Source of the DNA: Isochrysis galbana
Lineage: Eukaryota; Haptophyta; Isochrysidales; Isochrysidaceae
Assembly (NCBI GenBank): GCA_018136815.1
Contig: CM030941.1
Span: 3,251,800-3,315,799 of the forward strand
DNA length: 64,000 nt
Reading direction: 5' to 3'
Part shown: positions 1 to 14,500 of the stretch, in pieces
Layout of the letters: each line of letters starts with the position of its first letter
Numbering within the stretch: the first letter of the stretch is position 1
Position numbers and translations under genes: made by a program
Notes under the pieces: model-generated
What the model was told of the DNA's origin: nothing
The model's database searches: none
The model's input: the letters and a program-made list of their open reading frames with translations, nothing else

Positions 1-2530
1 ACCGGCCAGGCTGGGATGGGAAGCGCTCGCTACGTGACACGCCTGAGCGCCAGCTGTTAGCAACCACATAGGAACGGGCTGCGGGTTGAGGAGTTCTCGG
101 ACCACATTGAAGGCTCCTTCAATGGCGGGTAGCACATTTGGCGCGCTAGCGTCGCTTTCGACCGGGATGGAAAAGACCAAGGCCGTCGCGAGTGTGCTCG
201 TCGACGGGGCCGAGTCGTTCCGCACAGGGAGCATCTTAGTGCTTGAGAGCGAGAGCGCCGATCGCAGCGGTGCTCCGCCCTGCCTGATCTCATCGGCCGC
301 TTCCCACTGCGTGACGTACAGGTGATGTTCCCGTACAGTGGCCGGGGCCGCCATCGCCTTCAGTACGCGACTCTCGAAGCCACTGAGCTTGACCATCACA
401 GGGTCGTTCTTGCCCATGGAGGCCATGATGACGGTGGTCTTCTCGCCGTCTTCTCTCTGCAAAACGGCGTTCATAGAGCCCGTAGCGCCCATGAGCGTCG
501 CCTCAGCCACCATGAAAGGCAACCGCGTTTCGCCAGACGAAGTGTCAACGAGCATCGAGGTTAGTTGAATGGCACCGTCAAGATCCGCTGGGTGCACCTT
601 GGTGCCGCAGAGATGGCGGCGGCGCGAAAGTCGGGCAACGGCCACTCCTTGAAGCTTAGATGCAAAAACGTTGGCGAGCATGCGGAACTCAGATCCGTAC
701 TCTAATCCCCCGCCGCGCAGGGCGGCGTATAAAGTGTCATGGTCGACAGAATCTATGCACGCTTCGCGAACCATTAGCGCCTCGGGGGAACGAGGCGGCG
801 TCGCCATGGCCGAGGCGTCGCCTGCACAGTGCACGACCTTGTCACCGTCGTCCTTCCTGCTAGTGATCTCGAAGCGGTCTCCGTCGATGTCGCATGCGAC
901 AACAAGTGCAGTGACGTCATCCAGCATCAACGGTTGCAGGAAGTAGGCGCGCTTGAGAACGACAGCCTGCGCCTTGTTCACAGCGCAGTAGGCAGCTCGC
1001 GCCATCTCGAGGTAGCCGGCGCCGGGGAACACGATGTGGCCTTTAACTTGGTGGTCACGAACCAACCGCACGAACGGTCCTTTGGCTGGCGAGAAGAACG
1101 TGTCCTCGAGTGTGCCGTCGACGGCCTTGGCGCGCTGTTGAGTCAATACATTGGGCTCCTCGCGCCAGGCAAAGACAAGGCGCTGGTACACGAGCTTTTC
1201 TTTGGGCGCTTGGACCTTGGCCGGCGTAGCCTCCTCGACGCGTAGCACAGCGTGCACTATGGTTCCGGAATAGCCGAACGAGCTTATGCCTCCCATCATC
1301 GATGGGTGATGCGGCGCCTTTGGCGTGTCCGCCATCTGTGTTGGTACATTGCACTTAATTCCGCCAAGCGCCTGGCTCACATGAGGGTTCATGGAGCGTA
1401 ACTGGATGTTTGGAGCGGCCTGGCGGTGCCGCAACGCCATCAGTAATGCCATCATGCCGCCGAAGCCCGCACCTGGTTCGGCGTGACCAGCATTGGCTTT
1501 GACGGAAGTGACCGTTGCCGCATAGTTCTCGTCCTTGTGCTTACTGAGCACGGCACCAACGGTCGAGCCCATCTCGATTGGATCACCCAAGGGAGTTCCA
1601 GTGCCGTGGGCTTGCATGGTCTGTAGCATATCGCCTCTAGCTCCAGCCAGGGCGAGCGCTGCTTGGATGAGCTTCTTTTGGGCTTGGCCGTTAGGCGCAG
1701 TCAACGAGGCGGACTTGCCGTCGCAACGGACCGCCGTGCCCGGAACGGTGACAGCGGTCTTCTCGACAGAGGCTCGCTCAAGGACGGCTGCGCCACAGTT
1801 GTCGGCGCGGGCGTAGCCATTGGCGCGAGCGTCCCAAGTATGGCAGCGTCCGTACGGCGACGTCATTCCCGCAAGGGCGAAGGCACGGTGCACGTCGGTA
1901 ACCATCATCACGTTCACAGCGAGCACAACGGCCTTTGGACACTCTCCGAGGGTGAGCGCGCCACATGCGATGCTGGTAGCCGTCAGACCTGCAGAGCAGG
2001 CCGTGTCGATGAGCGTGCACGGACCCTGAAGACCGAGGGCGAACGACAAGCGTCCAGAGGCAATGGACTGAGAGCTACCCGTCGCAGAGTACACTGAGGT
2101 CTTAACCGAAGTGCCCTGCAGCACCGTAGCGAAATCCTGGCACGAGAAGCCCAGATAGACTCCGACATCGACGCCATTAAGATCGGACTTCGATATGCAG
2201 GCCGCATGCAACGCCTCATAGCCGTGCTCCAAGCAAACACGCTGCTGCGGGTCCATCGCCATTGTCTCGGCCGGCGAAATGCCAAAAAAGTTAGTATCAA
2301 ATAGCTCTGGGTGATCGATGAAGGCGCCATAACGCATACGCGCCTGGATCACATCGCTAAGGCCATCGGCTGCCGCGGCGGCCACAGCCTCCTCCACATC
2401 CCAGCGGGATAGGGGCACTTCGCCGACTATGTCGAGGCCGTTCGACAGCATCTTGGCCAGGCGTTCCATGGTGTTCACATGGCATGGGAGCCGGATACTG
2501 CTGCCCGTAAGATGATGCGAGGTTGAGCCG
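1..2530 (-). other. PKS extension module 3 (partial): KS-DH-...
   Basis: KS (2530-1255) has DTACSAGL (Cys at 1998-1996), QAHGTGTPLGDP and KANAGHAEP. DH (about 1140-400) has the intact HQVKGHIVFPGAGYLEM motif and HPADLDGAIQ. The sequence then enters a region resembling the pre-ER/KR structural part of module 1 and is cut by the window edge. It resembles module 1 more than module 2, so ER and KR probably follow to the left. Confidence 0.88.
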
Positions 2531-5500
2531 CCTTCAAAGGCGACGGAACTCAAAGCCGGGCCCGCTGCCTCGTTTTCCTCGTCCGCGAGCTCCTTGAAAT
2601 ACACTGATAGAGCACGCGCGGTAGGCGCGTCGAAAATCAAAGTGCCAGGAAGTTGCGCCCCTTCGCCGACGGCAGCCTGCAACTGGTTACGAAGCTCAAC
2701 AGCGCCCAAAGAATCCAGGCCAGCTTCCATGAGAGGGGCGTCTGGATCGACGGAGCCGCCCGTCGTGTTTTGGAGGATCTCCAAAATTTGGTCAAGAGAA
2801 ACAGCGTTAATGGACGAGTTACCGCCGCCGCCGCCGCCGCTCGACGCGGCAACAGCGCTGCCCTTCTTCGGCATCAGTCCGGCCAACATCGTTGGCACCT
2901 CCGGCATCATACCGAGGAAGCGCCCCCATTTGACCACGTACATCGACATCACCGCAGGCGCGCGGAACTGCATTGAGGCGCGGAAGGCGGCCACGCCTTG
3001 GCCGACGGTGATGAGCCCAATACCCATCGCCTGTAGGCGAGCGTTCACGCCCCCGCCTGCAGCCATTCCTACGTCCGCCCACGGGCCCCACTGCACCGAG
3101 GACGACGCTTGGCCATGCTCACGACGGCAAACCGACATGGCGTCGAGGCAGCTATTCGCGGCCGAATAATTAGTCTGACCTGCCGAACCCATCATAGCAG
3201 CGATGGAAGAATACATGACCATGGCATCTAGAGGCGTCGTGGCACAAACGTGCTGAAGGTTCCAGCCGCCGTGTGCCTTAGGCGAGTAGACGCGAACGAT
3301 TGAGTTGGTGGTCATGGCAGTGAGAAGACCGTCAGAAAGAACGCCAGCAGCGTGCCAAACGCCTCGCAGCCGTGCGCTCGTGCTGCTGGTTATGGCCCCA
3401 GCAGTTCTACGCAGCTCAGTCACCTGCGATCCATCACAGCTCGTTACGTAAAATTCCGTGCTAGGGTTGGCCACCAAGGGTTTCGCAGCGGCGACCGACA
3501 CCTTGCCGCTACGGGAAGTAAGCACCACGCCTGTAGAGCCGAATCGCGCTAGCCACTCTGCGGTGATGAGACCAAGGCCACCTGTGCCACCGGTAATCAG
3601 TTGCAACGCGCCCATGTTGTGGCTGCGCTTCGTATTCGGGTTCTTCAGCGAGTTTGCTGAAACCGTTCCGAGTCGCGGGACCTTAAGCATTCCCTTTTGC
3701 ATGGCAAACTCGGGCTCTACGAGCGCGTCCGCACTTGCAAGGAGAGATCGTACTGCACACTTGGCGCTCTCATGCTCTGACAGCTCACAACGGGACGACA
3801 GGCCGAGGTATCCGAGAGGCAGACCACGCGTCTCGCCTCGCGCCGACCGTGAGAGTCCACGCAGGTCCACAAAGTAGGAGACAAACCATGCCGTCGGTGC
3901 CTTCGAGGCAGCGGCCACAGTATTCATCAATCCCGCCACAAGTAGGCCTGCCGCCTCGAGCAAGTTGACATTGTGCATGTCCGAAAGCCCGCCGTATGAA
4001 GCCGACAAAATCACTGCAGACACAGCCTTATCGGGCTCTACGCGAGGGGCTGTGAAGTCAAAACCAGTGCAAAGACACCGCAGCCCGGCGAGTGAATCGC
4101 CCTCGAGAGATAACCAGAGCGAGGTGTGCCATTTCGGCGGCTCCGTCACTTCGGGAGCTGGAGTCCACGAAAATTCGTACATGTGGCGGCGGCCACGGCC
4201 AGCCTCAAGGAAGCCGGGCTCGAGGGTGCCCATCTCACCGCCGTGGATTTGCACGACAAGCTTGCGGTTGCCGTTGTAGATGGAGGCGAGCGCGGGCTCC
4301 GTCTCGGTCGGCGTGAAGTGGTGGCCCCACATCGTAGCCGTTTGTCGGAAGTCAGTGTCGAGTACTTCGTACGACTTGATCGCCGCAGCAAAATAAGGCC
4401 GGCCGAGCATGTCCTTTGGCCAGCAGGTTTTGGCGTTCACATCCAGTTGGGTCATCAGGGCACCCGGCTGGTTGCAGGCGTCGAGCCAAGCGCCGCCGCG
4501 CAAAAATGGGTCGGTGTTAGTGTGCCCGAACTCAATGCGAGCAATCACTTCGGGGCCATCCGAGGCACGACAGCAAGCGAGGGCCGGGGCCTGCTCACGG
4601 CCGTGCACTTTGTCGAAGCCTCGCCGCACCCACGCCTTTTCAACAGTTTGGAATTCATCCTGGTAGTTGTTGCCGATCGTTGCGTAAAACTCGTCCTTAT
4701 AGGTGATGTTTGTGGCACGCGCAATGGCACCCTCAACGTCAAGAGGGATGAACTGTTCGGGGCGAGGCTCAAACACGCGAATGCGCATTTCGGCGTGAAC
4801 GGTCTCCGTAGGGTTTTCGTCCGTATACGAGGCGATGGTTAACATGTCGGTGCGAAGATCGAGTGTAAGCTTTTGACTTATCTTAGAGGTCTCGTCATCG
4901 AGGAAGCAAAAGGCTTGAAACATCGTCTGGTCAATGCGGAAGGGTTTACCCTTGGCCAACGTGGACATGACCTCACGCACGAGAACGATGTACGAGGTGC
5001 CAGCAACAAGCGGCACGAAGCCGATTTGATGGCCACCATGGAATTTGAACTCCTCCGGGCCCATCTTACGATCCCATTGGCGGGTGTGGTCATCAGGATT
5101 GGCGGCCGGCCCCAATTGCTTCGACATAGAGATGTCGACCTTGGGGCGCCACAGGTACTCCTTACGAGTGTACCGAACGCCGGCTCTTGGGTTAATCTCG
5201 CACTCGACAGGAAGGTACTGCTCGAGAACGGTGTGTGCAATGGTACCCGAATATCCAAAGGAGCTCACCCCGCCTATCGCTGTGCCATCGCATACTGCCG
5301 GAATTCTCGGCAGCATCGCATATTGCACGTGCAGCATTACGCCGCACTCCTTGAGCGTGTCCTCAAGGTGTGGATTAAGAGTACGGAGCTGAGCATTCGG
5401 GGGTGCCGAGTCTCCAAGGAGGCCTATGGCAAGGCGCAACAAGCCGGCTGCACCAGCTGCCGGCTCAGCATGGCCAACGTTGGCCTTGACGGAGCCGAGG

Positions 5501-8500
5501 GCAAGCGGAGCAGATGACTCACAATACGCTAGAACAGCGTTCGCCAACGAACGAACCTCGATCGGATCGCCGAGCGCAGTACCCGTTCCGTGCGCCTCGT
5601 TTTGGGCGACGTCCTCAGGGGAGGTAGCGGCGTCGGCGAGGGCACCCTGAAGCATGGCCGTCTGGGCCTGGCCGCTAGGGGCCGTCAACGACGCTGACTT
5701 GCCATCTTGGCGGACGCAACTACCAAGGAAAGGCAGCGAAACGGAATCTGCCGCGTCAGTTGTGCGCAAGGCGACACCACAGCAAGCTTCGCCTCTGCAA
5801 TAGCCATCGGCGCGCTTGTCAAAGGTATGGCAATGCCCGTTTGGCGATGTCATGCCCGCCGTGCCAAAGCTGTTCGCTGTGCCGGGCAGCAACATCAAGC
5901 TGACACCAGCGACCAAGCCGGCAACGCATTCGTTCAACTGCAGAGCTCGAAGGGCTGCGTGAGCGGCAACGAGTGCAGCGGAGCATGCGGTGTCGTAGGA
6001 CACGCATGGGCCCTGCATGCCCAGCGCAAAAGAGATCCGGCCGGACGCGATTGACAAGGTGGTACCCGTCGCGGAGTAGACACCTTTTCCCGCAGGAAGG
6101 CCCTTCATCACCTCGGCATAGTCCATGTTGGCTATGCCGATGAACACGCCCGTGCATGTGCCCATCACAGAAGCCTTCTCAAGAGCAGCACCCACCATCG
6201 CTTCGTATCCGCGCTCGAGGAGCAGCCGCTGCTGCGGATCCATCGCCGCGGCCTCAGAGGGCGAGATGGCGAAGAATTTGTTGTCGAACATCTCAGCGTG
6301 ATGAACGAAGGCGCCCCAACGGATGCGCTTTGCAAGTGGACCGTCATCCGGAGATGCCTGAGGCAGCTCCCATCGCGAAATGGGTACCTCGGTAACACCG
6401 TCACCGCCCGTGCTGGAGATGTGGCGCGACATACGGATCGACGAAGGGCCGGCGGGGAGCATGGTGCTCATACCACTGACGCGCACTAGAGCAGATGTTA
6501 CGCTCTTTGTTGCGCCAGCCGCAACCGGGACAGCTGCCGCCTTCGTACTGGCACCGTTCGCCGGGCTAGCAGTGGCCTCGAAATACTGTGCAAGCTGCCG
6601 TGCCGTGGGATGGTCGAAGATCAATGTCGATGGCAACGACTGGCCAGATTCTTGTTGCAGTTGGTTGCCAAGCTCCACGGAGCCCAACGAATCAAGGCCA
6701 GATTCCATGAGGGGTGCATCTGGGTCAACTTTGCCACCTGTCGTCTGGCGGAGGGCTTCAATGATGAACTCCAAGCTGACAGCCTTCTTCTCTCCCGCCG
6801 TCTCAGCCACGGGGCCCGTGCCCGCCGACGTCTTGTAGGATGCAAATTCGGTCATCATAGCTGGCACCTCCGGCATAAGCCCCAAGAACCGCGCCCACTT
6901 AAGGATCACGGCGCCCAAGATGGCGGGACCACGCGGAGTAAGCGACACGGCGAAAGCGCCCGCGCCCTCCTGTAGTGTCACAAGCCCGAGACCGCTTGCC
7001 TGGAGTCGAGCGTTGATCGAATCGTTTGCGGCCATGCCCACATCTGCCCATGGCCCCCATTGGATAGACGACGCCGCCTGTCCCTGTTTACGGCGGAAGG
7101 CGCCGAGTGCATCGAGGGTGTTGTTAGCTGCCGAATAATTAGTCTGCCCGCCGCCACCGATCATGGCGGCAAGCGATGAAAATAAAACACATGCGTCGAG
7201 CGGCAGACGCGCGCACGACTGCTGCAAGGCAAAGGCGCCAAAGGCCTTGGGCGCATAAACGCGCTTGATTGACACTTCCGTCTGCCCACGTAGCAGACCA
7301 TCAGAAAGCACACCGGCGGCATGCCACACGCCTGTCAATCGGGGGTAGGATCCGTCCATCATGTTCGACATCATGCGACGAACCTGGATGAGCTCGGCGC
7401 CATCGCAGGTAGCGACGCGAACGGCGCAGTGTGGCAGTCGTTGCATCTTGGCAACGTCAGCCGGACCGATCTTGCCACTGCGAGAGGCCAGCACTACGGA
7501 TGAGGCACCGCAGTTGGCGAGCCATTTGGCGTTGAGGAGGCCGAGACCGCCGGTGCCGCCCGAAATGACGTGAGAGCCCATGGCACGAGGCTCCGAGGTG
7601 TCGGGTATGCGAACTACGACCTTGCCTGTATTTTCGCCTTTTTGGAGCGTGCGGAAGGCAGCGATGAGGCCAGTTTCCATGTTGAAGGTCTGGAGCGGGA
7701 GGCCGTGCAGAACACCGGCCGCGGCACGGCTGGAAAGTATGCGAAGGGTGCCGGTCATCCAGGCAGGTTCCTGCTCCATCGTGGAGTCGAGCGCAATCGC
7801 CACGTAGCGGGCGGCGGAGGCAACTTGCTGGCGCTCATAGCTCCACACGGACCGTTTACCGATCTCGCCTAGGAAGCCATCCTCTCGGAGCAAAGCGAAG
7901 GAGCACGAAATAAAATCGGCCGACAAGCTGTTCAGAGTAAAACGAATGCGTCTGCTGCCGAGCAAGTTGCAGCCACCGAGCGCAAATGCGCAGGGATCGC
8001 GAGAACTAAGGAGACGGCCACGGAGGCCCATGCGATTCAAGTAGAAGTGCTTGTAGGGACGGCCGGCGTTCGCCATCGCATATGTGCTAAGCCAGTGCAC
8101 GTACTCGCCGGCAGCAAGACCAACACCGCCAGCACCAGCGTGAAGAAGCACGTGGTGACCACACGTGGGCCGCGCAGCAAGGAGCGACATATGCACGGTG
8201 CTCCATGTGGTCGGCAAAGTACTTGCCTGCTCAAAGGTGAGCGACTTATCGATGGCCGCAAGCAGCCGAGAATCGCTCCGAGAGACGGACGCAAGGGCGG
8301 CAACACCGTGGCCTAGTGCCGCATCGCCGATCTTAAGGTGCTTGACCCCAGCGCCTAGCCGGGAGACAGAGGCTGCACAATCGCTTCCGGGCATGCCTGG
8401 ATCTCCCGGATATGCTCCAAGAATGTTGAGGACATCGCGGAAGTTGATGCCGACTGCACGTACGGTGAGCCTCGTTTCACCAGCAGGTGGCTCGCCCTTC

Positions 8501-11500
8501 TCAGGGAATTGAGCGACTATGCTCATATTCGTCAGTGCACCGCGCGTGTCGAAGTGCATTCGCACAGGGCCGGCAAGAGACTGCGCGGCGCCCGAGAGGC
8601 GGGGGACACGATGCTGCCCGTCGTCGCACACCGACATCTCAGGCTCGCGTGTCTCAGCGCTGGAGAGCGCAGTCCTCGATAAGACGTACAGCTTCTCGTC
8701 GAACGTTGCGTCGCTCAAAGCGGAGTCGATGACTGTAAGCGACATTTCGGTTGCCTCTTGCCGGGCAGAGCGAGCAAGGCCGAGGAGGCCAGAAACAGCT
8801 GGGCGCGAAGACGCGCGATTGCTGGATGCCGTAGCTCCAGAGGTAAGGAGGAAGAGGGGCACGTGCGAAGTCATCTGCTGCCGAACCAAAGCGAAGGCGC
8901 TCTCCACGGCAGGCAGCAAACTAGGACAAGCAGCGTCACTCAGAATAGAAGTTGTCCAGCTGAGGCTCTGCGTCTTTGTAGAAACTCCATACGTGGAGCG
9001 GCTGGATGTCGCACTTGAGGTGCGAGGCGCGCTGCCAAGCGCGAGGGTGGAAATAAGTGCACTCTCGCGCTTGCCCTGCCATACGTCCCAGCGCGTCATA
9101 TACATGCAGCTATCACGCTTGGACGGGGCCTGTGGCGTGGCCTTCAATGCCCGAGTCTCGAAGCCATTCAGCTTCGTCACGGGCGCGGCGGCGGTAGCAG
9201 CGGATAGCGCGACTCCCATCTTGTCACCGTCCTGCGCCTCCACCATTGACGTAATCCGCCCTGCCGCATGAGCCAGGGTCGCCTCAAGCACCATGAACGG
9301 CAGGCGCGTCTCGCCGTCTGATGCCCCTATCAGAACTCCGGAGAGCTGAAGTGCGCCATCGAGGTCCGCCGGGTGCACACGAGTACCCTGCATATTTGAG
9401 CGGCGGCGCATCCATGCGAAGGCTCGGCCGGGTGTCCGCGAGGCCCACGCACTTGCGAGCGTGCGAAAGTTGGGTCCGTACTCGAGGCCGGCAGCACGCA
9501 ACGCAGCATACAACGAAGGAACAGCAATGATTGACGAGCTCAAGCCACGCATGGCTGTCGCCGCCGGTCCTTGCAGCTGTGCGAGGCCGGCGTTGCCGAC
9601 GCTACCTGCGCAATGCGCCACCTTTTGGACATCCTCTTCGCCTATGCTGCTAACCTCGAAACGGCCGCCGGCAATATCCACATCACACGTCACCATGACA
9701 CCATTGGTTGCGTCCATAATCAGCGGTTGCATAAAATATGCCTTGCGGAGCGTGGCGCTCGTTTGCCTCGCACAAACGCAGAAGGCGGCCCGAGCCATCT
9801 CGAGGTAGCCCGCACCAGGGAAGATTACGTGCCCCTGCACAATGTGGTCGACCACAAGCGCTAGGAGAGGGCCGCCGGCAGAGGTAACGAAGACGTTCTC
9901 CTCTGCGCCGTCGGGTGCCTTGACTCGGGTCGCTATGAGCGGGTGCGGCGTCTCCCGCCACGGATAGCCCCGACGAGAGAAGACGAGAGGCTCCAGCGGT
10001 GGCAGTGCGCCAGTATCAAAGGATGCAGCCTCGAGAATCGTATGCACAATGGTGCCGGAGTAGCCGAAGGAGCTCACGCCACCCACCGGCTTGCTGAGAG
10101 AGGCAGAGGGTGTCTTGGCCACCTGGGTTGGTAGGGAGCATGCTGCCTTGCTGAGAGCGGAGGAAACGTGCGGGTTCATCGATCGGAGCTGGGCGTTTGG
10201 CGGGACCTGCCCGAAGGTGAGTCCCATAGCCAATCGAAACAGACCCGCGGCACCGGCCGCGGGCTCCGCGTGGCCCGAGTTGGCTTTGATCGAGCCCATA
10301 GCAAGCGGCGAGTCGTTGTCGCTTTGCGACAAAACGACTGCGGAAAGGGAGCGGACCTCAATGGGGTCGCCGAGGCTTGTGCCGGTGCCATGCGCCTCGA
10401 TGCACATCACCTCATTCGCTGAAGTAGCGGCATCCTTGAGGGCGCCCTCGAGCAGGCCCTGTTGTGCCACACCATTCGGCGCGGTGAGCGAGGCCGACTT
10501 GCCGTCTTGCCGAACGCAGCTGCCCAGCAGTGGAAGCTGGTAGTGGGTTTGAGTCTCGCGCGCACGGAGCGTCATGCCTGCAACTGCCTCGCCGCGACAG
10601 TAGCCGTCGGCGCGAGCGTCGAATGTGTGGCAGTGGCCCTTCGCAGATGTCATTCCGGCGGTAGCAAAGGCGACTGCCGTTCCCGGAAGGAGCATCATAC
10701 TGACGCCAATCACCAGACCATCGATGCACTCATGAAACTGTAGAGAACGAAGCGCAGCATGGCACGCTGCCAATGCGGCAGAGCAGGCGGTGTCATATGA
10801 AACGCATGGCCCCTGCATGCCGAGCGCATAAGAGATGCGACCGGAGGCGATGGAGAGGGTGGATCCTGTTGCGGAGTAGACGGAAGTACCCATGGGAGTT
10901 GATTTGATTACTTCCGCGAAGTCCATCGCGGCGATGCCCACGAAGACGCCCGTAAGCGAGTTCATCAGTTCAGTCCTCCCTAGTAACGCGGCGTGGAAGG
11001 CCTCGTAGCCCACCTCGAGTAACATGCGTTGCTGCGGGTCCATCGCACTCGCTTCGGCGGGCGAGATGGAAAAGGAGAGGTTGTCGAACCTGTCTGCGTC
11101 CACAAGGAAAGCACCGTACCGCGGACGGCGCGCCGCCTCGCCGTCGTCCGCACGAAAGGGCTTCAGGGACCAGCGGTCGGGCGGCACTTCGCTCGTGGCG
11201 TCGGCGCCAGTAGCGGACATAAGCTGGACTAACTGCCGTGAGGTGTGCCCCATCGGGAGGCGCGCGCTGAGGCCGGCCATCACAATTCCGCGCCGCCTAT
11301 CCTCGCCATCAGCGCTAGCGCTACGTATACCGCCGGCTGGTGATTGTTGTTGGGTGGCGAATGAATCGACAATGCCACGGAGCGTGGGGTAGTCGAAGAT
11401 AAGCGTCTCGGGTAGGTCAGGAACCTGGAGCTTCTCGGCGAGCAACGAGCCAAACTCCACGGCGGCAGCGGAGTCAAGGCCCGCCTCCATGAGCGGTTGA

Positions 11501-14500
11501 TCGGGAGAAATCTCTTGTCCGAGCACCTCAACCACCAGCTCCTGCGCCTCGGACAAGCTGATCGGTGTTATAATGGGGCCGGAAATTTGCTGCTGCATCT
11601 GCCTCTCCGACGGCTTCTGTTGGAAGGAGCCGACAATCTGGCGCAGGGTCGGATAGTCGAAGATGAGCGTCTCGGGTAGGTCAGGGACCTGCAGCCTCTC
11701 AGCAAGAAGCGCGCCGAACTCGACGGCGGCGGCGGAGTCGAGTCCGGCCTCCATGAGCGGGGCGTCGGCGGAGACAGACGAGCCCAGCACCTCGACCACA
11801 AGCTCCTCGGCCTCCTCGAGGGTGATGGTGGCAGGAGCGTTGAGGGAGTCTGTCGGGCTTGGCGTAACCGTCATGCTGGAGAGATATGCCGTGCCTGCGG
11901 AATCCGCCATGGGGGCGGCCGAGAGGGCGTTCGCAACCTCAGGTGCGGCTTCCGCTGCCACACCAGGCTGCATTGGAGGCGGTGCCGGCGGTAGGGGTTG
12001 GGTATCCTTCCAGACGTGGACGACGGCCGACTCGGGGATGAGGAACTGCCACTTCTCCGCAGGCTTGTCCCCCAGGACAAGCTGGGCATACGCAACACGG
12101 CACTCGCGCCGACGGAGCTTGCCCGAGGTCGTCTTGAGAATCGATCGGGCGGTCAGTAGCACAATCGCCGAGGGCCGGACGCCCTCGCTCTCGGAGATCT
12201 CGTTCACCACGCCGCGCAGAGCCTGATCCAGCTCGGCAGGGCTCGTCGGCGCGTCCGGGCGCAGCTCGGACATGATCACGAGTAAGTCCTCGCCGCCCTC
12301 GGCGGTCACCGGGAACGCGGCGCAGCAGCCAGGCCTGAGGATGTCAGAGCCGCGCTCCGCGCACACCTCGATGTCGTGTGCGTGAAGCGTGCGGCCCTTG
12401 ATCGTCAGCACATCCTTGATGCGGCCGACGATGTACAGTCGGTTCTCCCAGATGAAACCAAGGTCTCCCGAGCGCAGGTGCGGCTCGTCGGTCGGCTTAG
12501 CGCCGCCCTTGAGCTTAGCACGGAACATCTCATTGGAGAGGTCAGTCAGCTCCCAGTAGCCTCCCGCCACAGACGGGCCGCACACCCAGATCTCGCCGAC
12601 GGTGCCGTCGGGCAGCTCCTCACAAGTCTCGTTGTGCACGATCTTGACGCGCTGCCGCGTGAAAGACTGCGGCAGGATGTAGTGGCCGCATGCCTCGAGG
12701 ATAGAGGTCTCGATGGGCCCGGACTGCGGCATTGGCTTGTCGCCGACACCAAGCTTGCTGCGGTCCACCTGCAGGATGACAAGCTCCTCTGCGCGGCCTG
12801 CGGCGTAAAGGCAGTTCTCGGCAAGGCCAAAAACGCAAGCCCAACTCTTCGACTCGAAGCCGCAAGCGGCGAAGCGCGCACTAAACTCTTGCACCGTCGT
12901 GGCACGGATGGGTTCGGCGCCATTCATCGCGATCTTCCAGTGCGCAAGCGATAGGTTGGCAAGATCTTGTGACTTGACACGCCGGATGCAGAGCGCGTAG
13001 CCAAAATTGGGCGCGGTGCACTGGATGAGGTGCGTATCCTTGAGTCGCGTAATCGAGTTGAGCCATGCGACGGGCTTCTGGAGAAATGTGTACGGAGACA
13101 TCAGATCGGCGCGCCAGCCGCAGATCGCGGCAGAGAGACAGCCGCCGATGAGGCCCATGTCATGGTACTGCGGCAGCCACGAGCACACACCGATCTTATC
13201 CTGGTCGAGGAAGGCTGTTTCGGGGTGGGCAAGCTTGATGCATTGGATTGCGTAGATGTTGTTCATCAGGTTGCGTGTGCCGACCATCACACCCTTTGGA
13301 TGGCCGGTTGAGCCCGACGTGTACTGCAGGAAGGCCACCTCCTTGGGATCAGCTGGCTGCATGCGTTCCGCGAGCCAACCCTTCAGCCACTCCTCCTCCC
13401 GCGCCGTCAGACGCTTCGAGAGGTCGTCGCTCGCGTACCACTTCCAGTCCGAAGGCCACTTGCACTCGGCGTCGCGCACTGCCATGCTGGAAAGCCACTG
13501 CGCGCGTAGGTACATCTTAGTAGAGAGGAAGAGGACGGGGTGGCAACTCTGTGCAATGCGTGCAAGCTTTTGCAGCCCGTCGGCAAGCAGTTTCTTGGCG
13601 CCTGCTGAGGGCATGGGGCTGGTCGGCATGATTGGCGGATAGTATGGCACGGCGATCACAGCGGCATATTGCGCGCCGAAAAAGGAGACAAGAAACTCGA
13701 GGCCGGGCGGGTAGACGAGCATTATGCGGTCGCCAGTGTTGACGTTCCACCGCAGCCGCAGCGCTACGCACAGTGCCACAGCTGCGGCGCGCATTTCCTT
13801 GAATGTGAGAGAACCCTCCTCAGAGCAGTCGGCGCGCAGCCATGAGTATAGGCGCTGGTCGCCAAATCTAAGAGCGTTGTCCTCGAAAGCACCGGTAAAG
13901 CTGAGGCGGAGCGGCGTGAAATGGTCGCCGCTACCGTGGAGAAAGATTTGCGCAAAATCCTCAACACCGTTGCTAATCGGCGCGAGCTTGTAGCCAACGG
14001 CGGCCTGAATAGGAGCAGCACGCGCGGCGGACGCTTCAGCGGAAGCCGCAGCCGCCGGCGCGCCGATCGCGCGCGCGGGTGGGGTGCCCCCAACGGTGTC
14101 TTTCCAGACGTGGACGACGGCCGACTCGGGGATGAGGAACTGCCACTTCTCCGCAGGCTTGTCCCCCAGGACAAGCTGGGCATACGCAACACGGCACTCG
14201 CGCCGACGGAGCTTGCCCGAGGTCGTCTTGAGAATCGATCGGGCGGTCAGTAGCACAATCGCCGAGGGCCGGACGCCCTCGCTCTCGGAGATCTCGTTCA
14301 CCACGCCGCGCAGAGCCTGATCCAGCTCGGCAGGGCTCGTCGGCGCGTCCGGGCGCAGCTCGGACATGATCACGAGTGAGTCCTCGCCGCCCTCGGCGGT
14401 CACCGGGAACGCGGCGCAGCAGCCAGGCCTGAGGATGTCAGAGCCGCGCTCCGCGCACACCTCGATGTCGTGTGCGTGAAGCGTGCGGCCCTTGATCGTC

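Noticed and set aside
4126-4842. 238-codon plus-strand ORF inside the PKS
   Set aside because: Shadow of the variant DH region. The minus-strand frame is continuous with KS, KR and ACP domains.
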